This document shows positions 43,235 to 52,911 of a DNA stretch of 64,000 nucleotides, piece by piece. Each line of letters starts with the position of its first letter. The stretch's first letter is position 1. The stretch is from the NCBI GenBank assembly GCA_946403085.1, contig CAMIYM010000007.1:1-64000 (forward strand). The letters are read 5' to 3'. The stretch comes from an uncultured Clostridia bacterium (GTDB lineage Bacteria; Bacillota; Clostridia; Saccharofermentanales; Saccharofermentanaceae). The translations under genes were made by a program, and so were the position numbers. Below the pieces are notes generated by a model. It had not been told where the DNA came from, did no database searches, and saw only the letters and a list, made by a program, of their open reading frames with translations.

Positions 43235-44416
43235 TTAGTGGTGGAACAGTCTCATTCCTGTGAATGCCATTGCAATGCCGTACTTGTTGCATGTCATGAT
43301 AACATGATCGTCACGGATGGAACCGCCGGGTTCTGCAATGTACTTAACACCACTCTTGTGAGCACGCTCGATGTTGTCGCCGAAGGGGAAGAATGCGTCA
43401 GATCCAAGAGCTACGTTATCGTTCTTGGCAAGCCATGCCTTCTTCTCTTCTCTTGTGAATACAGCAGGCTTTACCTTGAAGATATTCTGCCATGTTCCTT
43501 CTGCAAGAACGTCCTCATACTCATCAGAGATGTAAACGTCGATAGCATTGTCTCTGTCAGGTCTTCTGATATCATCTACGAACTGGAGACCCAATACCTG
43601 AGGGCTCTGTCTGAGCCACCAGTTATCAGCCTTCTGGCCTGCAAGTCTTGTGCAGTGGATTCTTGACTGCTGGCCTGCACCGATGCCGATTGCCTGACCG
43701 TCCTTAACGTAGCAAACAGAGTTAGACTGTGTGTACTTCAAAGTGATAAGAGAGATAAGAAGGTCGATCTTCTTGTCTTCAGGAATATCCTTAGTGTCAG
43801 TAACGATGTTGTCCAAAAGCGCATGATTGATCTCGAACTCGTTTCTTCCCTGCTCGAAAGTAACGCCGAAGACATCCTTTGTCTCGATCGGAGCGGGCTT
43901 ATAGGAAGGGTCGATCTTGATAACGTTATATGTGCCCTTTCTCTTTGTCTTAAGGATTTCAAGAGCTTCAGGTGTGTAATCAGGAGCGATGATGCCGTCG
44001 GAAACTTCTCTTGCGAGCATTGTAGCCGTGATAGCATCGCATGTATCGGAAAGTGCTGTGAAGTCGCCGTAAGAAGACATTCTGTCAGCGCCTCTTGCTC
44101 TTGCATAAGCGCATGCGATGGGAGATAACTCACCGAGATCGTCTACGAAGTAGATCTTAGCCTCTGTCTCAGAAAGGGGCTTGCCTACAGCAGCACCTGC
44201 AGGTGAAACGTGCTTGAATGAAGTTGCTGCCGGAAGACCTGTTGCTTCCTTTAATTCCTTAACAAGCTGCCAGCCGTTGAAAGCGTCCAAGAGGTTAATA
44301 TAACCGGGCTTGCCGTTCAATACTGTGATGGGAAGCTCTGATCCGTCTTTCATGAAGATCCTGGAAGGCTTCTGGTTAGGGTTGCATCCGTACTTGAGTT
44401 GCATCTCGCTTGACAT
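43235..44416 (-). CDS. AICAR transformylase (stand-alone, PurH C-terminal-domain type)
   Basis: A 393-residue enzyme formylating AICAR with 10-formyl-tetrahydrofolate, the ninth purine step. It corresponds to the C-terminal part of bifunctional PurH: the KHVSPAG motif (Lys-His catalytic region), YTQSNSVCYVKDGQAIGIGAGQQSR, and DAFFPFGDNIERAH. The IMP cyclohydrolase domain that normally precedes it is absent. The cyclization step is supplied by the adjacent PurO-type gene. Split formyltransferases occur in some archaea and Clostridia. Confidence 0.92.
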   Translation of the reverse strand: MSSEMQLKYGCNPNQKPSRIFMKDGSELPITVLNGKPGYINLLDAFNGWQLVKELKEATGLPAATSFKHVSPAGAAVGKPLSETEAKIYFVDDLGELSPIACAYARARGADRMSSYGDFTALSDTCDAITATMLAREVSDGIIAPDYTPEALEILKTKRKGTYNVIKIDPSYKPAPIETKDVFGVTFEQGRNEFEINHALLDNIVTDTKDIPEDKKIDLLISLITLKYTQSNSVCYVKDGQAIGIGAGQQSRIHCTRLAGQKADNWWLRQSPQVLGLQFVDDIRRPDRDNAIDVYISDEYEDVLAEGTWQNIFKVKPAVFTREEKKAWLAKNDNVALGSDAFFPFGDNIERAHKSGVKYIAEPGGSIRDDHVIMTCNKYGIAMAFTGMRLFHH

Positions 44417-44442
44417 AAGTGTTCTCCTTTATACTCGTCTAA

Positions 44443-45159
44443 TTACTTAACGTTCTTATTTACAATACGTGTCTCAGCTTCGCCTGTGGCGATGTCAATG
44501 TAGCGTACGAAAAGTGATACCTTGTTGTCTTCGTTAAGGCTGTTCCATACTTCGTTAGTGAAAGTATCAATATCACCCTTGAGCTCAACCTTCTCAGGCT
44601 CACCTTCAAAAGAAGGAAGCGGGCTGCCATCACCCATGTATGTATGGATGAATCTGCCGATTCCTGCCTTGGGATTTGTATAAGTGAATGTGTGGCGCTC
44701 GCATGAAGCCGGATCACCGTCATCACTCTTGAGGATGGACATAGCGAAGTTATATCCGCCGTTCTCAACATGCATGATGCCTGAGATTCTGGGAGTATAG
44801 TTAGGAGCATCGTCCTCAAACTCTCTTCCTCTTAAGGACTGCTCGAAAGTCATCTGCTTGTCCATGAGCTCATAGATCGTATCTGTCTGGTCACCGTTAG
44901 TAACGATAGTCTTGTTGCCAAGAACTCTTACAGGTGAATAGATGATGAGGTGCGGATCGGTAAGAAGTGAGGGATCAAAAGCCTCTGTCTTGATTCCGTC
45001 TTCTGTTGCTGTGAATACTCTGTTTCTTGAGTTAACGCTTCTTCCCATGATGAAGTAAGCTGTAACTGCATACTTACCGTCATCGGACTTACCGATTACG
45101 ATTCCTCTTCCGGGATAAGCATTCTCTTTTAAGATCTTGCCCAAGTTCTGTGTGATCAT
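44443..45159 (-). CDS. purO: IMP cyclohydrolase, PurO type
   Basis: A 238-residue protein of the archaeal-type IMP cyclohydrolase family. N-terminal NAYPGRGIVIGKSDDGKY and the core YFIMGRSVNSRNRVF are family hallmarks; VENGGYNFAMSILKSDDG is conserved too. PurO closes FAICAR to IMP. It replaces the PurH N-terminal domain. GGAGGTG is 6 nt upstream of the ATG. It is between purN and the AICAR transformylase, so the last two steps sit side by side. Confidence 0.88.
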   Translation of the reverse strand: MITQNLGKILKENAYPGRGIVIGKSDDGKYAVTAYFIMGRSVNSRNRVFTATEDGIKTEAFDPSLLTDPHLIIYSPVRVLGNKTIVTNGDQTDTIYELMDKQMTFEQSLRGREFEDDAPNYTPRISGIMHVENGGYNFAMSILKSDDGDPASCERHTFTYTNPKAGIGRFIHTYMGDGSPLPSFEGEPEKVELKGDIDTFTNEVWNSLNEDNKVSLFVRYIDIATGEAETRIVNKNVK

Positions 45160-45187
45160 ATGGCACCTCCAAAAATTAATAACTGAT

Positions 45188-45808
45188 TTATCTAATATGG
45201 CAGATATTGTTCTCTATTACGACCTTGCCGTCAGCTATAAGTCTTATAGCCTGCGGAAGGATCTTCCACTCGCAGTTCTCCATTATCCTCTTCTGAAGAG
45301 ATTCCGGAGTATCATCAGGAAGGACATCTATCGCCTTCTGTAAAAGGATAGGACCTTCATCGTAGTTCTCATTTACAAAGTGAACTGTAGCACCGGATAC
45401 CTTTACGCCCTTTGCAAGCGCAGCCTGGTGAGGTCTTATACCATACATACCTGCACCGCAGAAAGAAGGTATAAGAGCCGGATGGATATTGATAATGCGG
45501 TTGGAATACTTTGAGACGACTTTTGGTCCCATCAAAGAAAGATATCCTGCAAGAACGATAAGTTCAGCGCCGGACTCTTCAACAGCGGCAAGGACTGCCT
45601 CGTCCCAAGCTTCAATGGAATCAAAATCCTTCTTTGACACTACAACGGACTTAATGCCGTTATTAGCAGCTCTCTCGAGCGCATAGGCATCTTTGGAAGA
45701 TGACAGTACGAGTGCTATCTCGATATCTTTTAAGATACCATCCTTAGTATTGTCGATGATGGCCTGGAGATTTGTTCCGCCACCTGACACAAATACTGCA
45801 ATCTTCAT
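45188..45808 (-). CDS. purN: phosphoribosylglycinamide formyltransferase
   Basis: A 206-residue GAR transformylase (third purine step) using 10-formyl-tetrahydrofolate. The N-terminal GGGTNLQAI binds phosphate. The catalytic triad residues lie in NIHPALIPSF (Asn, His) and ENYDEGPI (Asp). Length is normal. It follows purF by 15 nt. Confidence 0.96.
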   Translation of the reverse strand: MKIAVFVSGGGTNLQAIIDNTKDGILKDIEIALVLSSSKDAYALERAANNGIKSVVVSKKDFDSIEAWDEAVLAAVEESGAELIVLAGYLSLMGPKVVSKYSNRIINIHPALIPSFCGAGMYGIRPHQAALAKGVKVSGATVHFVNENYDEGPILLQKAIDVLPDDTPESLQKRIMENCEWKILPQAIRLIADGKVVIENNICHIR

Positions 45809-45823
45809 TTATGTAGTCTCCTA

Positions 45824-47230
45824 TTAGTTGTACTTTACCTTGTGAATTGATTCCTCATCGTCCTCAGGCTTACCTGCGATGAAGTTGCCGTCGAAGCAAG
45901 CAGAGCATACGCCGCAGTCGATCGTGTTAAGAGATGCTCTCAAAGAATCAAGGCTGATATACGCAAGTGAATCAGCACCGATCATGTCACGGATCTCTTC
46001 GATGGTCTTTGTGCTTGCAGGAAGTTCTGTCTCAGATGAAGCATTAACTCCATAGCAGCAGCCGAACTTAACCGGCGGAGAAGCGAGTCTTACATGTACT
46101 TCAGATGCTCCATTCTCGCGGAGGAATGAGATGATGTGCTTTGTTGTCGTACCTCTTACGAGAGAGTCGTCAACGATTGCGATCCTCTTACCCTTGATGG
46201 CTGTCTTAAGAGCAGCGAACTTCATTCTAACAGCGAGTTCTCTCTGCTGCTGTGTACTCTTGATAAATGTTCTTCCGACATATCTGTTCTTCAAAAGACC
46301 GGCACCATACTGAACACCAAGTCCTGCAGCATAACCTTCTGCAGCGGCATTACCGGAGTCAGGTGCACCGATGACAAGATCAACGTCAGCAGGGCTCTCT
46401 TTTGCGAGTGCCATACCTACTCTGTATCTAGAATCGAAGATGGACATATTGTCGATAAGAGAGTCAGGTCTTGCGACATATACATATTCGAAAACGCATA
46501 CCTTTGCGTCCTTCTTTTCGACGGATTCATCATACTTGATGGAGCTCATGCCGTCCTTGGAGATTGTGATGATCTCACCGGGCAGGAAGTCTCTTACGAT
46601 CTCGCATCCGATAGCATCAAGAGCGCATGACTCTGAAGAGATATAGTACTTGTCACCGAGCTTACCAAGGATCAAAGGTCTCATTCCGTAAGGATCTCTT
46701 ACACCGATGAGCTTATCCTCTGTCATGAAGATCATTGAGTAAACGCCGTGGATCTCCTTCATTGTCTCGAGGATGGCGTGCTCGCAGTCTTCTGTTCTGA
46801 TCCTGTTTCTCGAAAAGAGAGAAAGGATGATCTCGGAATCTGTATTTGTCTGGAAGATAGCTCCCTGGTCCTTAAGACCGTCTCTGATCTTGTTAGCATT
46901 CATGATGACAGAATCAGAAGTAAGAGCGATATTGCCTACTCTGGACTTGATGGAAATAGGCTGGATGGCATCTGTACCATTCTCTCTGGGAGAACCGCCT
47001 CTTGTATGGCCGATAGCGCAAGATCCGGCAAGAGCGGATAATGTAACCTCATCAAATACATCTGTTACAAGTCCTGACGCCTTATGAACAAGGAAAGAAC
47101 CATCATCGTTAACTGCGATACCGCAGGATTCCTGACCTCTGTGCTGCAACGAGAAAATACCGTAATAAGTATCTCTGGTTACATCCTTCTTACTCCCCTT
47201 GATGTCATAACATCCGAAAACTCCGCTCAT
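45824..47230 (-). CDS. purF: amidophosphoribosyltransferase PurF with degenerate glutaminase site
   Basis: A 468-residue first enzyme of purine synthesis. The C-terminal phosphoribosyltransferase half is intact: the PRPP loop RIAIVDDSLVRGTTT, RTFIKSTQQQRE, and Fe-S-type Cys residues including CGVCSAC near the C terminus. The N-terminal glutaminase half has lost key residues: Ser2 (MSGVFG) where catalytic Cys1 should be, R77-G78-G79 for the RYST motif, and S105-D106-S107 in place of the HNG oxyanion segment. It may use free ammonia instead of glutamine. Note also that the start lacks a clear ribosome binding site. Confidence 0.9.
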   Translation of the reverse strand: MSGVFGCYDIKGSKKDVTRDTYYGIFSLQHRGQESCGIAVNDDGSFLVHKASGLVTDVFDEVTLSALAGSCAIGHTRGGSPRENGTDAIQPISIKSRVGNIALTSDSVIMNANKIRDGLKDQGAIFQTNTDSEIILSLFSRNRIRTEDCEHAILETMKEIHGVYSMIFMTEDKLIGVRDPYGMRPLILGKLGDKYYISSESCALDAIGCEIVRDFLPGEIITISKDGMSSIKYDESVEKKDAKVCVFEYVYVARPDSLIDNMSIFDSRYRVGMALAKESPADVDLVIGAPDSGNAAAEGYAAGLGVQYGAGLLKNRYVGRTFIKSTQQQRELAVRMKFAALKTAIKGKRIAIVDDSLVRGTTTKHIISFLRENGASEVHVRLASPPVKFGCCYGVNASSETELPASTKTIEEIRDMIGADSLAYISLDSLRASLNTIDCGVCSACFDGNFIAGKPEDDEESIHKVKYN

Positions 47231-47289
47231 GTGCCAATTAGCCGTCCTTTACTCAAATTGTTCTATGTTAATGAATAAATCCAATAACC

Positions 47290-47796
47290 TTAATTCATTT
47301 CAGCGATCTTCTGCTGAAGTCTTGCATCTCTTTCTTCAACTGATGCGGCGAGACTTGCTTTATAATCCTTGATCTTCTGCATAAGCTCAGGATCAGAGAT
47401 AGCGAGCATCTGGCATGCGAGGATTGCAGCATTTGAACCGCCATCGATAGCTACTGTAGCTACAGGAATACCGGTAGGCATCTGAACTGTTGCGTAAAGA
47501 GCATCAACACCTGCAAGAGCACCACCCTTGCAAGGAACTCCGATAACAGGAAGAGCTGTATTTGCAGCAAGAACACCGCCTAAGTGAGCAGCTAAGCCTG
47601 CAGCAGCGATAATGACCTTGAAGCCCTCTGCTTCAGCGCCTCTTGCAAGTGCCATAGCCTTATCGGGTGTTCTGTGAGCTGAAGCAACTGTTGCCTTGAA
47701 GCCGACTCCGAACTTGTTCAGCATCTTGAAGCAACCTTCCATTACGGGGAAATCAGAATCGGAACCCATTACAACCAAAACTTTGCTGTCAGCCAT
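47290..47796 (-). CDS. purE: N5-carboxyaminoimidazole ribonucleotide mutase
   Basis: A 168-residue PurE. GSDSDFPVM near the start and SAHRTPDK (catalytic His) are diagnostic; AAGLAAHLGGVLAANT follows. It is of class I type, which requires PurK, but no purK is visible in the window. It is the first purine gene of the operon, 30 nt after the CapA-like gene. Confidence 0.96.
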   Translation of the reverse strand: MADSKVLVVMGSDSDFPVMEGCFKMLNKFGVGFKATVASAHRTPDKAMALARGAEAEGFKVIIAAAGLAAHLGGVLAANTALPVIGVPCKGGALAGVDALYATVQMPTGIPVATVAIDGGSNAAILACQMLAISDPELMQKIKDYKASLAASVEERDARLQQKIAEMN

Positions 47797-47826
47797 ATAT
47801 AAAACCTGCCTTAAAAATATTTGACT

Positions 47827-48984
47827 TTACTCGTCGCCCTGCGCCCATTTAAGGCGTCCCATTACCCTGAAATAATCAGATGATTCCCAAGCATAAGGCT
47901 TCGGACAAAAGTCATTACCGGGTCTCGTAGAAGTCTGTGAATAAGGAAAAACCCTCAGTTTATAGTCTACGCACTTGGAGCCGTCCCCGTCCATAATAAA
48001 ATCGCATTGAATTATTACAGAATCAGGGTCAGTTAATGAGTAATTTCCACCAAAACAAAAGTTCGAGAGCGAATAGAAGATATAATGGCCGTTATACTTC
48101 TCGATCGGCTGGAGACGGTGCGGATGATGACCGACAACGATATCAACGCCCAGATCTATTAATCCGTGTGCGACTTTCTTCTGCCATGCATTAGGCTCAT
48201 ATGCACCCTCCGAACCGAAGTGGCAGGAAGCTATGATGATAACGGCACCCTGGCTTCTCAATTCCTCGATAATGCCCTTGACCTTATTAGCCCCCGTATC
48301 ATTGCCGAGACCGACCATGCCGATCTTGATACCCTTGGATGTCGTAAATATGGCGCCTTTGGTCTCGTCACTCCACAAAATGCCCTTTTCATCAAGGTTC
48401 TTCCTGGTATCCTTAACGCCGGCTTCCCAGAAATCCATCATGTGGTTATTGGCGATATTTACCGCCTCAATACCGTTTGCCGTGAGCATCTCAAGATCTT
48501 CAGGCTTCATCCTGAAAATATAGGTGTTGTTCTTGTGTGTCGTCTGCTTCGTTACCGGATTCTCAAGGTTGATAAGAGTAAGATCATCCGACTTAAAGAT
48601 ATCTGCACAGTTCTTGAAGCAATAATTCTTATTCCCCTTTACTGTGGCGTCAAACTTCTTATTGCCAGACCTGTAATCCTGGGTCAATGTGCAGTCACCT
48701 GTGAATGTGACCGTGACCTTACGGTCTTCAGGTGCGAGATATGGCGTCGGTGTTGGCGTAGGAGTCGATGTGGGTGTAGGCGTAGATGTGATCTCTGTAG
48801 ATACAGTCTCAAGAACCATCGTAGTTGCAGCAGACTGCTCCACATCAGTATTGCCTGTAGTTGTGGGTACCGTAGTCTCACCCGTATCAGTCTTGTTGCA
48901 GGCAGCTATTGAAGCTGACATGACAAAGACAAGGATCAGGGATAAAAGCTTGTTAAACCTTCCACTTATAACGGAATCCTTCAC
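47827..48984 (-). CDS. CapA-family lipoprotein (PGA synthesis protein-like)
   Basis: A 385-residue lipoprotein. A signal peptide ends in the lipobox SIAAC; a Thr/Pro linker (STPTPTSTPTPTP) follows. The CapA metallophosphoesterase-like domain has GDCTLTQD, LINLENPVT, NIANNHMMDF and GHHPHRLQ. CapA proteins take part in poly-gamma-glutamate export, but no capB or capC is nearby. The GTG at 48984 is used because no other start would keep the signal peptide. It may be cotranscribed with the purine genes; only 30 nt separate them. Confidence 0.85.
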   Translation of the reverse strand: MKDSVISGRFNKLLSLILVFVMSASIAACNKTDTGETTVPTTTGNTDVEQSAATTMVLETVSTEITSTPTPTSTPTPTPTPYLAPEDRKVTVTFTGDCTLTQDYRSGNKKFDATVKGNKNYCFKNCADIFKSDDLTLINLENPVTKQTTHKNNTYIFRMKPEDLEMLTANGIEAVNIANNHMMDFWEAGVKDTRKNLDEKGILWSDETKGAIFTTSKGIKIGMVGLGNDTGANKVKGIIEELRSQGAVIIIASCHFGSEGAYEPNAWQKKVAHGLIDLGVDIVVGHHPHRLQPIEKYNGHYIFYSLSNFCFGGNYSLTDPDSVIIQCDFIMDGDGSKCVDYKLRVFPYSQTSTRPGNDFCPKPYAWESSDYFRVMGRLKWAQGDE

Positions 48985-49002
48985 CTGAAGCTCAACCTTT
49001 CA

Positions 49003-49036
49003 AATAAATTAGAAATGCCGACAATCTGTCGGCATT
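49003..49036 (-). terminator. terminator after the glycogen operon
   Basis: AATGCCGACA/TGTCGGCATT, a 10-bp perfect stem with a 3-nt loop, is followed by a T-rich tract on the minus strand. It ends the glg unit before capA. Confidence 0.85.
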
Positions 49037-49082
49037 ATGATTATATCAATCTTTTATAAAATCAATACGACTTTTCGAGGAA

Positions 49083-51224
49083 TTAGTAAAGCAAAAATGC
49101 GGTACCGAAAGGCTTGATGCCGATTCTCCTCGTGCCGCCTGTTATTCCGCCCAGAATGAACTGTTCTGACAGCGGATGGATCGTGCCGTCATCAGGCGCC
49201 GGGGCACACTCATAACTGCCATAACGCTCAGTAACATCAAGGTATATAGGCTTATCGGACCTGTTCATAACAAATACGACCGCCTTGCTGCCTGTTGCCT
49301 CTTTGCCAAATGCATCACGGCCTACTTTAAGATATCTGACAAAGGAGAATGTACCGCCGCTGGCATACAAAGTCTTATAGTATCCTGTACGAAGGCATTC
49401 ATTATCAGTTCTGAGCCTTGCAATACGCCTGAAATAGCCAAGTGCGTCCTGCTGCTTCTTATCAAGCCTGTTCCATGGATATGTCCTTCTGTTGAAAGGA
49501 TCCTTATATCCTTCCATCAGTACCTCATCACCGTAATAGATGCAGGATGCACCTATATAACATGTCTGGAACGCGAACGCCATCCTGGCAAGCGCTGAGA
49601 CGATATCATAATACTGAGATTCTACCTTGAAATGACGCTGGATATCCCTGTCATCAGTATCATCAGGCCTTGAAAGCATTGTCATTATCCTTGGAACATC
49701 ATGTGAAGACACAAGGTTCATCATCGCATAATACGCTTCCGACGGATAACGCTCACGGAAACCTTCAAACCTCGTATCTGCAATATCCGCATCGATATAT
49801 CCGCAGAGGAAATCAAGGATAATGTGTCTGAATGTATAACCCATAACGGAATCATGGGTATTTCCGAGCATAAAGTCACGGTAGGAACCATAGCTGCACT
49901 TATTGGAAGCATCTTCCCAGACTTCGCCGATAACTGCACCCTCACCGCCTGTCTTCTCTTTGACAGTTGCTCTCATTTGTCTGATAAAGCTGTCGGGAAG
50001 TTCGTCAGATACGTCGAGCCTGAATCCCGAAGCGCCTCTTGAGGTCCAGGTATCGATTACTCCGTCCTTACCGAAAATGAAGTTCCTGTAGGACAGATCA
50101 TCTTCATTGATATTGGGGAGATCGGGAAATCCCCACCATGACTCATATCCGACAGATCCGTCTTCATTGCGGAAGAAGTTATACCACGAACGGTAACGGC
50201 TCTCTTTGCCTTCATTAAATGCTTTATAAGCACCCGTACCGTCGTATCTGTCAAACTTGTTGAAGTATCTCGAATCTGCTCCTGTATGGCTGAAGACACC
50301 GTCAAGGATCAGTTTTATCCCTTTCTTGCTGCACGCATCCTGAAGGCTCATGAAAGCCTCAGTGCCGCCAAGTATGGGATCGACATTAAGATAATCCGCC
50401 GTGTCATACCTGTGTGACGACCTGGCTTCAAAGATCGGATTCAGATAGATAACATTGATTCCGAGCTCTTTTATGTAATCAAGCTTTTCTTCAATTCCCT
50501 TGAGGCTTCCGCCATAGAAATCGCATGCAAGATATCCGGTCTCGGGCTTTCCCTTGGTATCAACGTCCTCATTCCAGTTTTTATGGTAGATGCGTTCCTT
50601 CCTGTCATCAGTGTTGATCATCTTCTCATAATCGAATGAGGCATCCCTGGCAAATCTGTCCGGGAAGATCTGATACATCATGGCACCCTTAAGGAAGTCA
50701 GGTGTCTTGAAATCCTTGTTATAGACCGTTATCTGGAAGGCAAAAGGATATTTATCCTCATTGGCACCGACTCTTGGAGGCTCATTATACAGCGTTCCCT
50801 CACCGTCAGGCTTATCCATTCCTGCACCGTAATAGAGCGTCAGGACCGTTCCCTGACCATCATTGCCGTTATCACCATTGCTTCTGAACTCTTCAGGAAG
50901 ATCTTTTAAGTCACCTGGACAGTTGAATCTGAACCAGTAGAAGAGGATCGAAGGCTCGGAAGGCAGCATAAGATTGACGCGGTATCTGCCGGATCCCGTA
51001 ACGGAATACATAGGTTCTTCGTGATAAGAGAAATTATAGAGTCCGTATGTATAACAGAAAGTAACGTTTGAAGCTTCCTTATAGGTATCGAAAAAGATAT
51101 CGACCGTGGAAGCCGCAGGTCTCGCGCCAAACGGTTCTCTGTACTCAGGAAGGCGCGATGCATGAATGCACCGCGCCCTTACATTAACTTTATGTGATTT
51201 GTTCTGAGTGTTCTCAGAATTCAT
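49083..51224 (-). CDS. glycoside hydrolase family 13 alpha-glucanase (neopullulanase/maltogenic amylase-like)
   Basis: A 713-residue alpha-glucan hydrolase. The N-terminal 180 residues look like a carbohydrate-binding beta-sandwich, followed by the GH13 barrel: catalytic Asp in GFRLDVSDELP, Glu in VIGEVWEDA, and Asp in SSHDVPRIMT. A small C-terminal beta domain is present. No signal peptide, so it acts in the cytoplasm, probably on glycogen or maltodextrin. The start ATG at 51224 overlaps the glgA stop (TGATG), so it is coupled to glycogen synthesis. Confidence 0.9.
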   Translation of the reverse strand: MNSENTQNKSHKVNVRARCIHASRLPEYREPFGARPAASTVDIFFDTYKEASNVTFCYTYGLYNFSYHEEPMYSVTGSGRYRVNLMLPSEPSILFYWFRFNCPGDLKDLPEEFRSNGDNGNDGQGTVLTLYYGAGMDKPDGEGTLYNEPPRVGANEDKYPFAFQITVYNKDFKTPDFLKGAMMYQIFPDRFARDASFDYEKMINTDDRKERIYHKNWNEDVDTKGKPETGYLACDFYGGSLKGIEEKLDYIKELGINVIYLNPIFEARSSHRYDTADYLNVDPILGGTEAFMSLQDACSKKGIKLILDGVFSHTGADSRYFNKFDRYDGTGAYKAFNEGKESRYRSWYNFFRNEDGSVGYESWWGFPDLPNINEDDLSYRNFIFGKDGVIDTWTSRGASGFRLDVSDELPDSFIRQMRATVKEKTGGEGAVIGEVWEDASNKCSYGSYRDFMLGNTHDSVMGYTFRHIILDFLCGYIDADIADTRFEGFRERYPSEAYYAMMNLVSSHDVPRIMTMLSRPDDTDDRDIQRHFKVESQYYDIVSALARMAFAFQTCYIGASCIYYGDEVLMEGYKDPFNRRTYPWNRLDKKQQDALGYFRRIARLRTDNECLRTGYYKTLYASGGTFSFVRYLKVGRDAFGKEATGSKAVVFVMNRSDKPIYLDVTERYGSYECAPAPDDGTIHPLSEQFILGGITGGTRRIGIKPFGTAFLLY

Positions 51225-52909
51225 CAATCCTTCTTCTCCTTAACTTCAGGCTTCTTTTCTTCTGCCTTGGCAGGCGCAGCCTTAGAGGGCTTCTTTGCTG
51301 CAGGTTTCTTTGCAGCGGGCTTCTTTGTGGTTGCCTTCTTAGCAGCAGGCTTCTTCTCTGAAGCTTTCTTCTCGGCAGGCTTTTCAGCCTTTGCCGGAGC
51401 TTCCTTTTTCGCTTCCTTCACAGGAGCCTTCTCAGGAGCCGGTTCAATTCTGGGAATGCCTGTGATCAGGGAATAAAGACCTGCATACTCGCCTGCACTC
51501 TTCTTCCATGAATAGTCACCCTTCATGCCTGCCTCGATGATCTTATCCCATACATCCGGATGATGACGGTAAATGTCAGCAGCATACTTTGTAACGAAAA
51601 GGAATTCATGTGCATTGATATTTGCAAATGAGAATCCGTTACCTTCACCGGTATATTCATTATAAGGTGTAACCGTATCCTTAAGACCGCCCGTCTCTCT
51701 TACTACAGGGACTGAACCATATGCCATGGAGCAAAGCTGTGAAAGACCACAAGGTTCAAAGATGCTGGGCATAAGGAAGATATCGGAAGCTGCATAGATC
51801 GTATGAGCAAGTCCGCTGTCGAAATCGATGCATGCACACATCTTGCCTGGGTTACGGTTAGCGATATCAACAAGTGCCCTCTCGTAATAAGGATCACCTG
51901 TTCCGAGGATTACAACCTGCATTCCATCGTAGAGCATCTCTTCAAGTACATAGAGCAGGAGATCCAAGCCCTTCTGGTCTACAAGTCTTGAGATCATGGC
52001 ACAAAGAGGAGCACCGGGATTGACATCAAGATTAAGCTGTTCCTGCAAGGACTTCTTGCATGCAGCCTTACCTTCCTTGTAGTTCTTGATGTTGTATTTC
52101 ATCGGGATCTTGTCGTCCTTTGAAGGATCGTACTCAAGATCATTCATACCGTTGATGATGCCGGATACCTTGTAAGCATATTTCTGCAAGGTGTAATTGA
52201 GACCCTCACCATAGTAGTCAGTCATGATCTCATATGCATATGTCGGAGATACCGTTGTAACTGAATTGGAGAATACGATACCTGCCTTCATGAAGTTGAT
52301 AGCCTTATCCTTGATGCAGAAATCCTCTCTAAGGTAATCATCAGGAAGATCGAGCATCTCCCTTACCACATCGATGGAATGAACACCCTGATACTTGAGG
52401 TTATGGATCGTATATACCGTCTGTACGTTGGTGTGATAACCATTCTTCTTGAAGTGGCAGTCAAGGAGCATCGGCATCATACCGGTCTGCCAGTCATTGC
52501 AGTGAAGGACATTAGGCTCGAAGTTCATGAAATCACCCATGAAATCAAGTACTGCCCTCTGATAGAAGCAATAACGCTCGATATCGAAAACATAATCAAC
52601 ATAGATCTGATCGAAGTTGAAATAATATTCGTTATCGATGAAGTAGAAAACAACTCCGTTTACTTCCAAAGAGAAAAGGCCCGCATAAAGTGAGCGCCAG
52701 CCCATGTGAACCATCTTCCATCCGAGGAACTGAAGCTTATCGCTGTACTTCACCTTGATCTTCTTGTAGAGCGGAATGATAACACGGGCATCAACACCCT
52801 GCTTGTTAAGCTCTACAGGCAGGCTTCCTACAACGTCAGCAAGACCGCCGACTTTAACGAACGGACTACACTCAGACGAAGCGAATAATACTTTGATGTT
52901 TTTTTCCAT
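51224..52909 (-). CDS. glgA: glycogen synthase with Lys/Ala-rich C-terminal tail
   Basis: A 561-residue GT5 synthase using ADP-glucose. The N-terminal KVGGLADVVGSLP binds ADP; the C-terminal domain has EPCGLSQLCSMAYGSVPVVRETGGLKD. The conserved enzyme ends at about residue 490. The remaining about 70 residues are a Lys/Ala/Pro-rich tail with KKPAAKK repeats, similar to histone H1. A comparable tail is present on GlgB. It follows glgD by 2 nt. Confidence 0.94.
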   Translation of the reverse strand: MEKNIKVLFASSECSPFVKVGGLADVVGSLPVELNKQGVDARVIIPLYKKIKVKYSDKLQFLGWKMVHMGWRSLYAGLFSLEVNGVVFYFIDNEYYFNFDQIYVDYVFDIERYCFYQRAVLDFMGDFMNFEPNVLHCNDWQTGMMPMLLDCHFKKNGYHTNVQTVYTIHNLKYQGVHSIDVVREMLDLPDDYLREDFCIKDKAINFMKAGIVFSNSVTTVSPTYAYEIMTDYYGEGLNYTLQKYAYKVSGIINGMNDLEYDPSKDDKIPMKYNIKNYKEGKAACKKSLQEQLNLDVNPGAPLCAMISRLVDQKGLDLLLYVLEEMLYDGMQVVILGTGDPYYERALVDIANRNPGKMCACIDFDSGLAHTIYAASDIFLMPSIFEPCGLSQLCSMAYGSVPVVRETGGLKDTVTPYNEYTGEGNGFSFANINAHEFLFVTKYAADIYRHHPDVWDKIIEAGMKGDYSWKKSAGEYAGLYSLITGIPRIEPAPEKAPVKEAKKEAPAKAEKPAEKKASEKKPAAKKATTKKPAAKKPAAKKPSKAAPAKAEEKKPEVKEKKD

Positions 52910-52911
52910 AA

